A stretch of 64,000 bases of DNA from JAXLYE01 sp046351595. GTDB lineage: Bacteria; Myxococcota_A; Polyangia; Palsa-1104; JAEUJZ01. The DNA lies in NCBI GenBank assembly GCA_046351595.1, contig JAXLYE010000004.1:947156-1011155 (forward strand). Reading direction: 5' to 3'. This document shows, piece after piece, positions 1-12,906 of the stretch; the first letter of the stretch is position 1, and each line of letters begins with the position of its first letter. The notes under the pieces were generated by a model. It saw only the letters and a program-made list of their open reading frames with translations, had not been told where the DNA came from and made no database searches. The position numbers and the translations under genes were made by a program.

Positions 1-160
1 CTTGCTCGGCCGCAGCCCTCGGGTCCGGCCCGATGCGCGGGCTTCACTGCTTCCCGTCGAGAAAACGGCCCGGGATGAATGCCGCAGCCGCTGTCTTCGT
101 CGACCTGAGCGCTGAGCCCGCCCGTGTCTTCCCCGGATGATTCGGCTAAGATGGTGACCC

Positions 161-886
161 ATGAGAGTCAAGCTGCTGTTCGCCCTCGTCGCTGCAACCG
201 TTCCGTTCTCGGCCTCGGCGGCAGAGAACTGCACCGCCCGTTACACCACCGCGTTCGCGGCCCTCGAGAGCTCGGTGTCGTCCGCGGCCTCGCAGGCGGG
301 CGCCGACGCGCAGGTCGAGAACCTCTTCGGTCCGCGCCCCGGCGCCTGCGAGGACGGTGCCTATGAGGTCTTCCTCAACGGCTTCGAGCGCTTCGCGCGC
401 AAGGCGGTCCGCGACGCGCAGCCGCGCCGGCAGGGCAAGAACGTCCTGCCGCCCGCGGCCGGCGCCGAGAACTCGCTGCGCCTGGCCATCGCGGCCATCC
501 GCAAGAGCCCGGTCCGCGTCTCGCCCAAGGACGGCAAGACCGCGCGCACCAGCTTCCTGCAGGTGCGCAGCAACATCAACGCCGTCGCCGACGACGCCGG
601 CCTGACGCCGATGATGCAGCAGCTGCTCGACACCATCGCCAGCGTCGGGGTGCCGCCGGCCGCCGCCGAGGAGGCGCCGCATCCGGTCGCCAGCGGCAGC
701 CCGGGCGCCGGCACCGGCACCGTCCAGGCGATCCGCATCCCGCTGCAGCCGATGCCGACGTGGGCGATCATCAAGCTCTACGAGATGCGCGACAACCTCA
801 AGTCGCAGGACACGGCCGCGGTCCAGATCAAGCTGCAGGACATCATCAACTGGATCGAGAGCACGACCCAGAACCAGCAGCAGTAG
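161..886 (+). CDS. secreted protein of unknown function
   Basis: This 241-residue protein starts with a clear signal peptide (basic start, hydrophobic core about residues 4-16, likely cleavage after the SASA of FSASA, before AENC). I do not recognise the mature domain. It is mostly predicted helix, with a proline/alanine/glycine-rich linker around residues 165-190 and an amphipathic helical C-terminus ending in glutamines. The ATG is preceded by a weak purine stretch only. It converges on the cdaR gene; in many relatives glmM would be expected next to cdaR, and this is clearly not glmM. Envelope localisation is inferred from the signal peptide; the function is unknown. Confidence 0.75.
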   Translation: MRVKLLFALVAATVPFSASAAENCTARYTTAFAALESSVSSAASQAGADAQVENLFGPRPGACEDGAYEVFLNGFERFARKAVRDAQPRRQGKNVLPPAAGAENSLRLAIAAIRKSPVRVSPKDGKTARTSFLQVRSNINAVADDAGLTPMMQQLLDTIASVGVPPAAAEEAPHPVASGSPGAGTGTVQAIRIPLQPMPTWAIIKLYEMRDNLKSQDTAAVQIKLQDIINWIESTTQNQQQ

Positions 887-901
887 CGAAGCCGCCGTCG
901 T

Positions 902-921
902 CGCCCCAGCTCCCGGGGGCG
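902..921. terminator. GC hairpin between convergent genes
   Basis: CGCCCC pairs with GGGGCG across an 8-nt loop. It lies between two convergent genes, but there is no T-run on either side, so a terminator role is only a guess. Confidence 0.3.
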
Positions 922-993
922 CTGTAGTAACCGCCGCTATAGTAACGGCTACCCTAGTGGCGGGTCCCGTCGGCCCGGCCGCCGCTCCGCCTC

Positions 994-1952
994 TCAGGGC
1001 TTGCGCAGCGGCTTCTCGGGCAGCTCCGACTTCAGGACCGTGAAGGCGATGTCGACCGGCCAGACCTCGGAGCCGATGCCGGGCGGCAGGTTCACGACCT
1101 GCACGCGCTTGCGGTAGGTGGTGCCCGCGGGCTTGCGCTCCTCGGCCGCGGTGTCGAGCACGAGCTGCGGCGCCTCCTGGATGCGGTCGAGGCCCTGGCC
1201 GCGCAGCACCACCGTCGCCATGGGCGGCTCCAGCCGGACGTTCTGCGGCTGGCCGCTGGTGCGGATGGGCACGTTGACGAAGCGCTTCTCGAACAGCTCC
1301 ACCACCACTTCGGCGGTGACCTTGGGCGCCTGCTCGTCGGCGAACCACGAGTGCTTGGGCGGCGGCGCCAGATCGAGCGGCACGCTGACGGTGTCGCGGA
1401 AGTTGGCGACGTTGAGCGGCTTGGTCAGCACGTTCGACTGGTTCACCAGCACGTTCTGCGCACCGCGCAGGCGCACCGTGCGCGGCGACGCCGACGAGCT
1501 GCGGATGCGGTAGCCCTCGGGCGGCTGGCCCTCGATGGTCACCTGCACCGGCAGCGTCACCGTCACCTCGGGCTCGTAGTGCAGGTACAGCCCCGAGGGC
1601 GTGAAGCTCTCGATGCGCAGGCCGGCGGGCACGTGCACCATCTCGGGGGTGAAGCGCAGCTCGCCGTCGCTGTAGTTGGACAGGTCGATCTGGATCGGCT
1701 CGAGCGGCGTGTCCCCGACGCGGCTGATGCGCCCCCAGGGCCCGCGCACCACCAGCTTGACCTGGTCCACCTTCTGCTCGGACACCATGAGGCGGCCGCG
1801 CGGCTCGCTGTAGTTTACGCGGACGTAGAGGGTGGAGCTTGCCTCGAGCTCGGTGCGCACGACGAAGGCGAGGATCACCGCGGCCAGCAGCGAGACCATC
1901 TTCAGCAGCAGGTCCTCGACGAAGATCTTGTACAGGAGCTCGCGCATCGCGG

Positions 1953-1956
<4 letters not shown>
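994..1956 (-). CDS. cdaR: YbbR-domain protein, CdaR-like regulator of the diadenylate cyclase
   Basis: The 320-residue product has one N-terminal membrane helix (about residues 15-32, KMVSLLAAVILAFVV) followed by an extracytoplasmic part built from repeated YbbR-type beta domains. Recognisable elements are VNYSEPRGRL, VRGPWGRISRV and the PEGYRIRSSSASPRTVRLRG stretch. In Firmicutes CdaR binds and modulates the membrane diadenylate cyclase CdaA. Here the gene directly follows cdaA, with a 4-bp overlap if the GTG at 1956 is used; an ATG at 1947 is an equally possible start. This coupling strongly suggests the two products act together at the membrane. Family assignment is firm; the regulatory role is carried over from the family. 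Confidence 0.85.
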
Positions 1957-3271
<1,315 letters not shown>

Positions 3272-3275
<4 letters not shown>

Positions 3276-4243
3276 GGCGCCTCTCCCGCGCGCGGCGCCG
3301 GCACGGCCTGCACGGCCTGGACCAGATCGAGGGCGGCCCGCGTCGCTGCGACGTCATGGACCCGCACCACGTCGGCGCCCTGGAAGGCGGCGAGCGCCGC
3401 GGCGACCACCGACGGGATCATCCGCTCCTCGAGCGCGAGCCCGGTGGCGGCGCCGAGCAGCGACTTGCGCGACGCGCCGATGAGCACGCGCCCGCCGAGC
3501 AGCGCCTTGAGCCGCGGCACCGCGCCGAGCAGCGCCAGGCTCTGCGCAGCCGCCTTGGCGAACCCGAGACCCGGGTCAAAGATCAGCCGCGCGCGCAGCG
3601 CGGGATCGTCTGCGGTAAGGGTTTGCACGGTCGAGGCCAGCTCGTTAACAACAGTCTGGCACAGATCGGGGCCATATTCGGAGAGCTGCCGCATCGTCGC
3701 AGGAAGCCCGCGAGAGTGCATGACCACGGTGGCATCGAAGGCGCCGAGCAGGGCCCGGCACTGCGACGGCGACAGCGCGGGCATGTCAGGCACGGGCGGC
3801 GCGAACAGGTGCTGCGGGAAGGTCAGGTTGAGCACCGCGCAGCCGGCGTCCGCGGCGCGGCGCGCGGTGGCGGCGTGGCGGGTGTCGAGCGACAGCGCGG
3901 CGGCCGGCGGATCGCTGCGCAGCGCCGCCAGCACCGGCTCAAGGCGCGCCCACTCCGCCTCGGCGCCGAGCAGCTCCGCGCCCGGTCGCGTCGACTCGGC
4001 ACCGAGGTCGAGGATCGCCGCTCCCTGCGCGACCAGCTCGTGCGCCCGCGCCGCCGCCCGTGCCGGGTCGGTGTACTGCCCGCCGTCGGAGAACGAGTCC
4101 GGCGTGACGTTCAGGATGGCCATCAGCGCGCAGCGCCCGGGCATAAGGTGCAGCTCGCCGCCGTCGAGGCGGCGCAGGCGCAGCGGGCGCGCGCTCGGGC
4201 TGCGGTCGGGGCCGGACCTGTGGGTCACGTCGCGGTCGTGCAT
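3272..4243 (-). CDS. folP: dihydropteroate synthase
   Basis: The product joins p-aminobenzoate to dihydropterin pyrophosphate in folate synthesis and is the target of sulfonamides. The family signatures are present in order: MAILNVTPDSFSDGG, DLGAESTRPGA, DPGLGFAK, GASRKSLLG and the final VRVHDV. The protein has 323 residues, slightly longer than usual because of about 40 N-terminal residues. One deviation is seen: the pterin-site IND motif reads LNLTF, so the Asn is kept and the Asp is not. The gene overlaps cdaA by 4 bp. Upstream, 257 bp separate it from ftsH. Confidence 0.93.
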
Positions 4244-4500
4244 GGTTTCGGTTCGCGGCCCCGGCGGAGGCAGCGGCGGGCAGGGTCCGGCTCGGGCCTG
4301 GCGGCGATGGCGCTACGATAATGGAAGATTCCGGCGGAGACAGCCCCCAGCGCGCGAGCCGGAGTCTGCTCATCCGCCGCAGCCTGGGCGGCGAGTGAAG
4401 CTCGGCTTTGTTGTAGGAGGTCGCGGAACAGCGGCAGGCGGTCAGGCGGGCAGGCGGGGCGAGGTCGAGGACCTCGCGTGGACGTCGTTGTCGGCGGCGG

Positions 4501-6423
<1,923 letters not shown>

Positions 6424-6592
6424 GACGGACCTCGTACGCAGTGGCCGGCATTGTACCGGTGGTTTTCATCATCACCAGGGGCGCCTGGCCGGACCTCGTC
6501 GGGCGCTGGGGGGCGGCCGGGCTGTCACGGGTGTCGCCGACGTATCATCGAACCGCGACGTGATTCTCGTCGCAGACACAGCAAGCCTTGCC

Positions 6593-6620
6593 ATTATCCC
6601 ACACAGCCTCGAAGCGTCAA
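6593..6620 (-). promoter_or_regulatory. sigma70-type promoter of ftsH
   Basis: On the minus strand TTGACG (6615-6620) and GATAAT (6593-6598) are separated by 16 bp. Transcription would start near 6586, about 160 nt ahead of the ftsH start, in the gap after tilS. Confidence 0.6.
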
Positions 6621-6715
6621 CCGTTGCGGCCGGCCGGTGCGCACCTTGGGGATGGGCTCGTCCCGTCGGAGAGCGCGCCCGCGCCGGTCGAGCGCTGTGT
6701 TTGCAGCGGGCCCGC

Positions 6716-8200
6716 TCACGGCTGCAGCAGCTCGACCACGAGCAGCCTCCCTTCGTCCACTCCGACGGGCGCCTGCGCCGGCGGGGGGCGTGAGGTGCGC
6801 AGCAGGCCCTGCGTCCCGAGGAGCCACAGGACGCGGTCGCGGCTGGCCAGCACCCGGACGTGCGGCCGCTCGCCGCGCGGCACCTTGCGATCGATCAGGA
6901 CGTCGCTGATCTTGCGGTGACCCGCGTGCGCCGGACCCAGCCCGATGCGCTCGCCGCGGCGGGCCGGCCGCACGCACAGCGGCAGCTCCGACGGATCGAC
7001 GGCCAGCCACGGCGCGGCGCTCGACAGCTCGTCGCGGCGGCGCCAGCCGAGGCGGACGCGCAGGCCGCCTGCTGGCAGCACGAGCTCACCCGGCTCAGAC
7101 AGAAAGAGCTCCTCGCTGCCGGGGTCACGCGGCCGCTCGGTCCGTCGCGCCAGCAGCAGGCGATCGTAGCGGCGCTCGGCCCGTCGCTGCGGCAGCTCAA
7201 GCGACTGGCTGCCGTGGGTGGTCCGGCACAGGCGCCACAGCGCGTCGAGGTGGGCCTGACCCAGGCCGCCGCCCGCCGCCCGCTGCACGACACGCGCGAA
7301 CAGCGCCCGCGGCAGCGCCTGCAGCTCGCGGACAGGCAGCGTCACCAGCGGCTCGCCGTCGACCTGCTTGTGTAAGGTGAGGCGGCGGAGCGCGGCGTCG
7401 GCCAGCTCGTCCAGGCACTCGGCGTCGGCGCGCAGCTGCTCCGAGAGCTCGCTGAGGTGGGCGTCCAGGCGCGGCTGCTCGCGCCGCAACAGCGGCAGCA
7501 GCTGGTGCCGCAGGCGGGAGCGCTGGTAGCGCGGGCTGGCGTTTGTCGGATCCTGGAACGGCAGCGGCCGGACGTGCTCGCGCGCGAGCGCCAGCAGGTC
7601 GTCGATGGCAGCGCGCGGCACCGCGAGCAGCGGTCGCACAAGCAGGAGCGGCGGTTCGTCGCAGCCCGGGCCCGGTCGCAGCGGCCGGCACGCCGACATG
7701 CCGACGAGCCCGCGCAGCCCCGAGCCGCCGAGCCAGCGCATCAGCACGGTCTCGCTCTGGTCGTCGCGGTTGTGCCCGACGGCGAGGGCGTCGCAGCCGG
7801 TGCGCGCCGCCGCCTGCGCCAGCGCCTCATAACGGACCTGCCGCGCCCGCGCCGCGCGCGACGGACCGGGCGGCACCTCGACGGCGATGCGCTCGCACGG
7901 GAGCCCGAGGCGCTGCGCCACCTGGCACACGGCCGCCGCCTCGTCGGCGGACTCGGGACGGAGCTGGTGGTCGACGCAGGCGACGGTGAGCTCGAGCCGC
8001 AGCGGCTCGCGCAGCGCCCACAGCGCGAGCAGCAGCGCGGTCGAGTCCGGGCCGCCCGAGCAGGCGATGAGGACGCGCGCTTTCCCTTCCTTAATAAGAA
8101 GCGCGTTTTCCGCGAGCTCCTGCCAGCGCGCGCGCACGGCCTGCAGGACGGCAGAGCGCCGCAGCAGGGCAGGGAGCTCGGGCGGCGGGGCGTTGTGCAC
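6716..8200 (-). CDS. tilS: tRNA(Ile)-lysidine synthase
   Basis: TilS modifies C34 of the tRNA(Ile2) anticodon to lysidine using ATP and lysine, switching it from Met to Ile decoding. The N-type ATP-pyrophosphatase P-loop ACSGGPDSTALL is present near residue 50, followed by VACVDHQLRPES and AVGHNRDDQSETVLMRWL. The C-terminal part shows the substrate-binding domain (VRPARRGERIGLG, DVLIDRKVPR, VLWLLG). I chose the GTG at 8200 because frames further upstream run into the divergent thioredoxin-fold gene and encode only Arg-rich residues; this gives 494 residues. tilS next to ftsH is a widespread order. Confidence 0.92.
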   Translation of the reverse strand: MHNAPPPELPALLRRSAVLQAVRARWQELAENALLIKEGKARVLIACSGGPDSTALLLALWALREPLRLELTVACVDHQLRPESADEAAAVCQVAQRLGLPCERIAVEVPPGPSRAARARQVRYEALAQAAARTGCDALAVGHNRDDQSETVLMRWLGGSGLRGLVGMSACRPLRPGPGCDEPPLLLVRPLLAVPRAAIDDLLALAREHVRPLPFQDPTNASPRYQRSRLRHQLLPLLRREQPRLDAHLSELSEQLRADAECLDELADAALRRLTLHKQVDGEPLVTLPVRELQALPRALFARVVQRAAGGGLGQAHLDALWRLCRTTHGSQSLELPQRRAERRYDRLLLARRTERPRDPGSEELFLSEPGELVLPAGGLRVRLGWRRRDELSSAAPWLAVDPSELPLCVRPARRGERIGLGPAHAGHRKISDVLIDRKVPRGERPHVRVLASRDRVLWLLGTQGLLRTSRPPPAQAPVGVDEGRLLVVELLQP

Positions 8201-8259
8201 GGTGTCGAACCTCGGGCGGCGCCGCGGGTCGCGGCGGTCGCGATGGTACACTGGCGGCG

Positions 8260-9561
8260 ATGAGTCGACCGTCTGCTCGCGCCGCGTGTGGCGCCCGCAC
8301 TTGGGCGGGGGGCCTGCGACCGCTGGCGTTCCTCGTGCTGCTGTCGCCCGCGGTCGCCTCGGCCGCCGAGCCCAGGCCCGCGCCGACGAGCCCGCGCCGC
8401 GGTGTCGCGACAGCGCCCGCGAAGACGCCGGTCGCTCCGCCGGCCGCAGCACCGGCCGCGCCCGTCGAGCCGCTGGCCGAGGCGAGGGCGCGTGCGCAGA
8501 AGGCCGGCCGGGCGCTGGTGCTGGAGTTTGGCGCCGAGTGGTGCGGGCCGTGCCGCGAGTTCGAGCGCCGCGTGCTGCCGCTGCCGGAGGTGAAGCAGTC
8601 GCTCGCGCAGGTGGTGTTCGTGCGCTACGACGGCGACGAGCCGACCGGTCACGCGGCGGCGAAGTCGCTGGGCGTGGTCGGCTTTCCGACGTTCGTCGCG
8701 CTGGCGCAGGACGGCAGCGAGATCGGCCGGCTGCAGGGCTACCAGGACGCGGCGTCCTTCACCCACTGGATCGGCGAGGTGGCGCCCGACTCCGAGCCGA
8801 CCGAGGCGCTGGTCGCGCGTGTGGCCGCCCAGCCCGGGGACGCGCGCGCTCTGTTGCTGCTCGGTCAGCGCCGCCTGCGGCAGGGCGACGAGGCGCAGGC
8901 GGTGCAGCTGCTCGAGCGCGCGGCCGGGACCTCGTCGGCGACGGCGCCGCCGGCGCAGGGCGAGGTCGTGGCCCGCGCCGACTGGCTGCTGCGCCTCACG
9001 CGGCTGCGGCAGGTGCTGCGCACGGCGCCGCGACAGGCGATGGCCGAGCACCTGCTGCGCTTCCCGCTCGGATCGTCGGCGGACGAGGCGTTCAAGGCGC
9101 TGGCGCGGATCGGCCCGGCGGACGCGCTCGCACGCAAGGCGCTCGGGCGCTACATCGACGCGCACAAGGATGCCGCGCACGCCGAGCTGCTCAACCTGGC
9201 CGTGTACGAGTGCCTGCGCGCCGGTGCCCTCGACGAGGCCGAGCGGGCGGCGCGCTTCCTGCTGTCGCTCGACGGCAAGAGCCCGCTCTATCACGACACG
9301 CTGGCCGAGGTGCTGCACCTGCGCGGGGAGCGCGAGGCCGCCCTCAAGGAGTCGGCGCTGGCGCTGGCGCTCGTGCCGAGCAGCGCGGCCGACACCGAGA
9401 GCCGGCGCATGCGCGCGGCGCTGCTCGCCAACCAGGCCCGCTTCAGCCGCGGTCAGCGCGAGCTGCCGTCGGAGCTCAAGGGCGAGCCGGACGAGCTGTT
9501 TCCGTGGGAGCGCGACGAGATCAGGAGACCGCCGCCAGCGGCGTCGCCGAGTGGAAGGTGA
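8260..9561 (+). CDS. thioredoxin-fold protein with TPR-like C-terminal half
   Basis: A signal peptide or membrane anchor occupies residues about 20-36, followed by a Pro/Ala-rich linker. A thioredoxin domain spans about 70-170, with the active site WCGPC and the cis-proline loop GFPTF. The remaining 260 residues are Ala/Leu/Arg-rich helices in a tetratricopeptide-like pattern (DARALLLLGQRRLRQGDEAQ, LNLAVYECLRAGALDEAERA, PLYHDTLAEVLHLRGEREAA). It is probably a periplasmic thiol-disulfide protein with a protein-binding domain. The gene is divergent from tilS with only 59 bp between them, and its 3' end overlaps the next minus-strand gene by 41 bp. Confidence 0.85.
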   Translation: MSRPSARAACGARTWAGGLRPLAFLVLLSPAVASAAEPRPAPTSPRRGVATAPAKTPVAPPAAAPAAPVEPLAEARARAQKAGRALVLEFGAEWCGPCREFERRVLPLPEVKQSLAQVVFVRYDGDEPTGHAAAKSLGVVGFPTFVALAQDGSEIGRLQGYQDAASFTHWIGEVAPDSEPTEALVARVAAQPGDARALLLLGQRRLRQGDEAQAVQLLERAAGTSSATAPPAQGEVVARADWLLRLTRLRQVLRTAPRQAMAEHLLRFPLGSSADEAFKALARIGPADALARKALGRYIDAHKDAAHAELLNLAVYECLRAGALDEAERAARFLLSLDGKSPLYHDTLAEVLHLRGEREAALKESALALALVPSSAADTESRRMRAALLANQARFSRGQRELPSELKGEPDELFPWERDEIRRPPPAASPSGR

Positions 9562-9802
9562 GGCGGTAGACGCTGTTCTCGGTCTCGACGTAGACCGACT
9601 CGCTGTCCGGATCCGTCAGCACGCGCCGCACCGGCGTCGTCACCATGCGGTGCCCGGTCGGGTCGCGGAAGATCACCATGCCCCTGCCGACGATGGGGTA
9701 GCTGACGAGCAGTCCGTGGTAGACGCGGCCGAGCCCCCCGGGGGCGCCGGGAGTACGGTCGCGGCCATGTTCCCGGATCTTGCGCGCCGTTACGTTGACC
9801 AT
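9521..9802 (-). CDS. small beta-rich conserved-looking protein
   Basis: This 93-residue protein has a normal amino-acid balance, unlike the Arg-rich noise frames around it. Its second half reads as alternating beta strands (MVIFRDPTGHRMVTTPVRRV, SVYVETENSVYRLTFH), with no signal peptide. It overlaps the 3' end of the convergent thioredoxin-fold gene by 41 bp. I do not recognise a family. The composition argues that it is a real gene; the alternative is a chance frame. Confidence 0.6.
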   Translation of the reverse strand: MVNVTARKIREHGRDRTPGAPGGLGRVYHGLLVSYPIVGRGMVIFRDPTGHRMVTTPVRRVLTDPDSESVYVETENSVYRLTFHSATPLAAVS

Positions 9803-9970
9803 TGTCGACGGGAAGTCCTTCTCTTGAAGACTATCTTAGCGGGTCCAAAGAGCGGATCTAGAGGATCGTTCTATCTGCCGGCCTTCTGCTAGGATGGGCG
9901 CTGCAGCGGTCGCCGCGGGCCCGGTCATACACCCCGCGCTCGTCGGTGCAGCGTGCTGCTGCGGCACCCC

Positions 9971-10927
9971 ATGCACGCGCCAAAGAGTCCCTCTCCGCCT
10001 CCTCCTCCGACCGCGTCCGGTTCGCCGTCGACAGCGGGCTCCTCGCCGTCAGGAACGGGTGTGCCGGGCGCCGCGCTCGCCGAGAAGGAGGATGCGCCGT
10101 GGCTGCGTCGCCTGCCTCTGTGCTCGCCGACACTGCCGCCGGCCACGCACACGAACGTCTACCTCGTCGGTGAGCGCGAGCTTTTGATCATCGATCCCGG
10201 CACGCCTTATGAAGAAGAGCTGGCGCACCTGATTGAGCAGCTCGGCGCGCTGCGGGACGCGGGCCACCGGCCGGTCGGAATCTTTCTGACCCACCACCAC
10301 TACGATCACGCCTCCGGCGCGCTCGCGCTGCAGCGGGCGCTCGGGCTGCCGGTGCTGGCGCACGCGGCCACCGCGCAGCGCGTCCGAGAGCAGCTCGGTC
10401 TGAGGATCGACCGACCGATCGAGGACGGCGAGGTGCTGGAGTTCGGGCCGCGCGGGCTGCGCGCCGTGCACACACCCGGGCACGCGCCCGGTCACCTGTG
10501 CCTGCACGATCTCGCGGGCGGCGGCGTGCTCGCGGGAGACACGGTCGCCTCGGTCGGCACGATCATCGTCGATCCGAGCGACGGCGGTGACATGCGCTTG
10601 TACCTGGACTCGCTGCGCCGCCTGCTCGAGCTGGCACCGCTGCGTGACGGACCGCTGCGGCTGTGGCCCGCGCACGGCGGCCCGGTCGAGGACGGGCCCG
10701 CGCACCTTGCGTACTACATCCGCCACCGCGAGCTGCGCGAGAGCAAGGTGCTTACGGCGCTCGCGCACGGGCCGCTGCCGCTCGATCGGCTGGTGCCGCT
10801 CGCGTATGACGACGTGCCGCCGGCCGTGCACCCGCTGGCGCGCGTCTCGCTCCTTGCGCACCTGCACAAGCTGCAGCACGAAGGGCGCGCCCACCTCGAC
10901 GACAGCGGCGCCTGGGCGATGCGCTAG
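9971..10927 (+). CDS. metallo-beta-lactamase-fold hydrolase, LACTB2/glyoxalase II-like
   Basis: The zinc-binding motif THHHYDHASG, the downstream His in HTPGHAPGHL, the Asp of LAGDTV and the final His of LWPAHGG define the di-metal hydrolase fold. After the core, a helical C-terminal domain (about residues 230-318) with VPPAVHPLARVSLLAHLHKL and a stop-proximal helix resembles the winged-helix tail of LACTB2-type proteins. The ATG at 9971 is preferred; an in-frame GTG at 9953 is possible. The first 35 residues are Pro/Ser-rich and not part of the fold. The substrate is unknown. Confidence 0.88.
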   Translation: MHAPKSPSPPPPPTASGSPSTAGSSPSGTGVPGAALAEKEDAPWLRRLPLCSPTLPPATHTNVYLVGERELLIIDPGTPYEEELAHLIEQLGALRDAGHRPVGIFLTHHHYDHASGALALQRALGLPVLAHAATAQRVREQLGLRIDRPIEDGEVLEFGPRGLRAVHTPGHAPGHLCLHDLAGGGVLAGDTVASVGTIIVDPSDGGDMRLYLDSLRRLLELAPLRDGPLRLWPAHGGPVEDGPAHLAYYIRHRELRESKVLTALAHGPLPLDRLVPLAYDDVPPAVHPLARVSLLAHLHKLQHEGRAHLDDSGAWAMR

Positions 10928-10934
10928 GTGCCGC

Positions 10935-11753
10935 TCAGCCGGGTCGCCGGTGGCGCAGCGCGAGCACGCCGAGCAGCGCGAGCACACCGAGCGCCGCCGC
11001 CGCCAGCACCCAGGCCGGCGGTCGCACCGGGCGTGCGCTCGAGAGCGGCGCGGCCTGCGCGGACAGGCTCGCCACGCGCACATGGACCGAGCGATCGGAG
11101 AGCGAGGAGCGCGGCGGCCCGAAGCTCTGGAACAGCATGCGCCGGTCGGGCGGGTCGCCTGGGGCTCGCGGCGCAGACGGCGCCAGCTGCGCGGGCGGGC
11201 TCTGACCTTCATAGGTCGCCTCGACCCGGACGCCGGGCGCCTCCTCCAGCCGCAGCTCGACCTCGCCGATGGGCGCGATGTCCGCGCGGTCTTCGAAGCG
11301 CAGCTCGACCGGGCGGCGCAGGTCCAGCGGGAACGAGGCGACCAGCTCCAGCGGGAACGCCCGAGGCTCGACCGCGACGTGCTCGAGGTGGAGCTCGGCC
11401 GGCTGCCAGCGCAGCGGCACCGCGGCGCCGTCCTGCGCCAGCGTGACGCCAGCCAGCACCCGCTCGCGCAGCGACGCGGCGAGCGCCGCCTGCTCGGACG
11501 CGTCGAGCGTGCCATCGCGGCTGCGGTCGGCCTGCTGGCGCAGCGGGCCGGCCGGCACGTCTCCGATCATCAGCGTGTAGAACAGCCGCGCCTCGCCCGG
11601 CCGCAGCAGCAGGCGCGCGTAGCGGTTCACGGTGGAGAGCGCGAACTGCGGGTGCGCGCACGCCGACCGGGCTGCACACCCGAGCAGCAGCGCGAGCACT
11701 CCGATCCGGATCGCAGCGCCCGCACGGAAGCGGCGCGGTCTTGGGCAGGACAT
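10935..11753 (-). CDS. membrane-anchored envelope protein resembling the periplasmic part of nickel/cobalt permeases
   Basis: The 272-residue product has a signal sequence (VLALLLGCAARSACA), a beta-rich extracytoplasmic domain and one C-terminal membrane helix followed by RHRRPG. After the signal sequence comes HPQFALSTVNRYARLLL, which resembles the AHPLGNFTVNRYA-type start of the periplasmic segment attached to some HupE/NiCoT-like permeases. A calcium-loop-like stretch DRSRDGTLDASE follows. The permease helices themselves are missing. It converges with the hydrolase gene, with 7 bp between the stops. The family resemblance is from memory and tentative. Confidence 0.65.
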   Translation of the reverse strand: MSCPRPRRFRAGAAIRIGVLALLLGCAARSACAHPQFALSTVNRYARLLLRPGEARLFYTLMIGDVPAGPLRQQADRSRDGTLDASEQAALAASLRERVLAGVTLAQDGAAVPLRWQPAELHLEHVAVEPRAFPLELVASFPLDLRRPVELRFEDRADIAPIGEVELRLEEAPGVRVEATYEGQSPPAQLAPSAPRAPGDPPDRRMLFQSFGPPRSSLSDRSVHVRVASLSAQAAPLSSARPVRPPAWVLAAAALGVLALLGVLALRHRRPG

Positions 11754-12042
11754 GCTCGCGGCCTACCACGCGCCGCGCGCGCTCGGCAACCGCTCGTGCG
11801 TGCGGTCCCGCCGCGCCGGCCGCTCCGCTCACCACCCGGGGCCAGCCGCGGCTCGGGCGTGCGCGCCGCTCGCTCGCGCCGCGGACGGGAAGCGGACGGC
11901 CCGCGGATCGCCGGCCTGCGGGCAGCAGACCGCCCCGGCTGCATCGCGATGCCGGATCTCCGTCGCCACGCCGCGGGACGCCGGCCGCCGCCCTGGCGCG
12001 CGGTTCGCGCCCGTAGAATAGGCGGAACGAGGAGGTTTCTCG

Positions 12043-12906
12043 ATGCGTCCGACCCCACCCTTCCTTCGCTTCATCGCCGCCGCGCTGCTTGCTGGCTGCG
12101 CGGGCGAGCCCACCATCCAGCCGATCGACAGCGGCATCAACAGCAACGCGGATCTCATCAACGCCGCGCAGGAGGTCCAGCTGCGGATCGGTCACTTCAT
12201 CGCGGGCCTGGCGCCCTTTGATGTCTGCGCGAAAGGGCAGGGCGACTCCACCTACCGCGGGCCGCTCGTGCGGCAGCAGGCGATGCGCGCGGGCGGCGTC
12301 CCCTACACCAACGTCAGCGCGTACGTGACGCTGCCGATCGGCAGCTACAGCGTGCGCGCGGTGCCGGGGAACGCCATGAACTGCGACACCTCGCTGGGCG
12401 GCTTCCCCGACTTCGCGCTGTCGCCGCTGTCGGCCGGCCGGCGCTACACGGTGGTAGCGGCCGGCCAGACCGTGAAGGTGCCGAACAAAGCTTCGCTGAC
12501 CGTGATCGAAGACGACCTGTCGACCCAGGGCGGTCAGGTGCGGCTGCGCTTCATCAACGCCTCGGCCGACATCTTGAGCGCTGACTACGGCACCGGAGCG
12601 GGCGGCACCTACAAGGCGCTGTTCACCGATGCGACGTTCGGCTCGTTCGGGCGCGCCAGCGGAGGCGGCGCGTACGTGACCACAGGACCGCAGACCAACG
12701 CCACCTTCAGCGCGCGCGAAACCACGGCGCCGACCGATCTGGTGACCGTGACCAACAAGGTCTCGGTGCCGGTCGGCAGCGTCGCCACCACCTTCCTGAT
12801 CGGGCTGCGCGGCAACATGGTGGCGCCGCTCGAGCTGGTGCTGTGCGACGACACGAAGCCGGCGCAGGACGGGCTCGCCGCCTGCATCGAGCTGTTGCCT
12901 CCGTAA
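12043..12906 (+). CDS. DUF4397-type lipoprotein
   Basis: This is a 287-residue lipoprotein: hydrophobic start, then the lipobox LLAGC. Two similar beta domains follow, each with a line of the type VRLRFINASADI or VQLRIGHFIAGLAPFDV, as in DUF4397 proteins, which are secreted beta-sandwich proteins of unknown role. The end contains CDDTKPAQDGLAACIELL, probably a disulfide. A strong ribosome-binding site GAGGAGG lies 7 nt before the ATG, and a TAGAAT sequence at 12014-12019 could be a -10 element. Confidence 0.8.
   Translation: MRPTPPFLRFIAAALLAGCAGEPTIQPIDSGINSNADLINAAQEVQLRIGHFIAGLAPFDVCAKGQGDSTYRGPLVRQQAMRAGGVPYTNVSAYVTLPIGSYSVRAVPGNAMNCDTSLGGFPDFALSPLSAGRRYTVVAAGQTVKVPNKASLTVIEDDLSTQGGQVRLRFINASADILSADYGTGAGGTYKALFTDATFGSFGRASGGGAYVTTGPQTNATFSARETTAPTDLVTVTNKVSVPVGSVATTFLIGLRGNMVAPLELVLCDDTKPAQDGLAACIELLPP

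Noticed and set aside
1..160. Start of the window searched for a gene end or promoter
   Set aside because: No convincing frame was seen; TAAGAT at 147-152 is too close to the ATG to be a normal -10 element.
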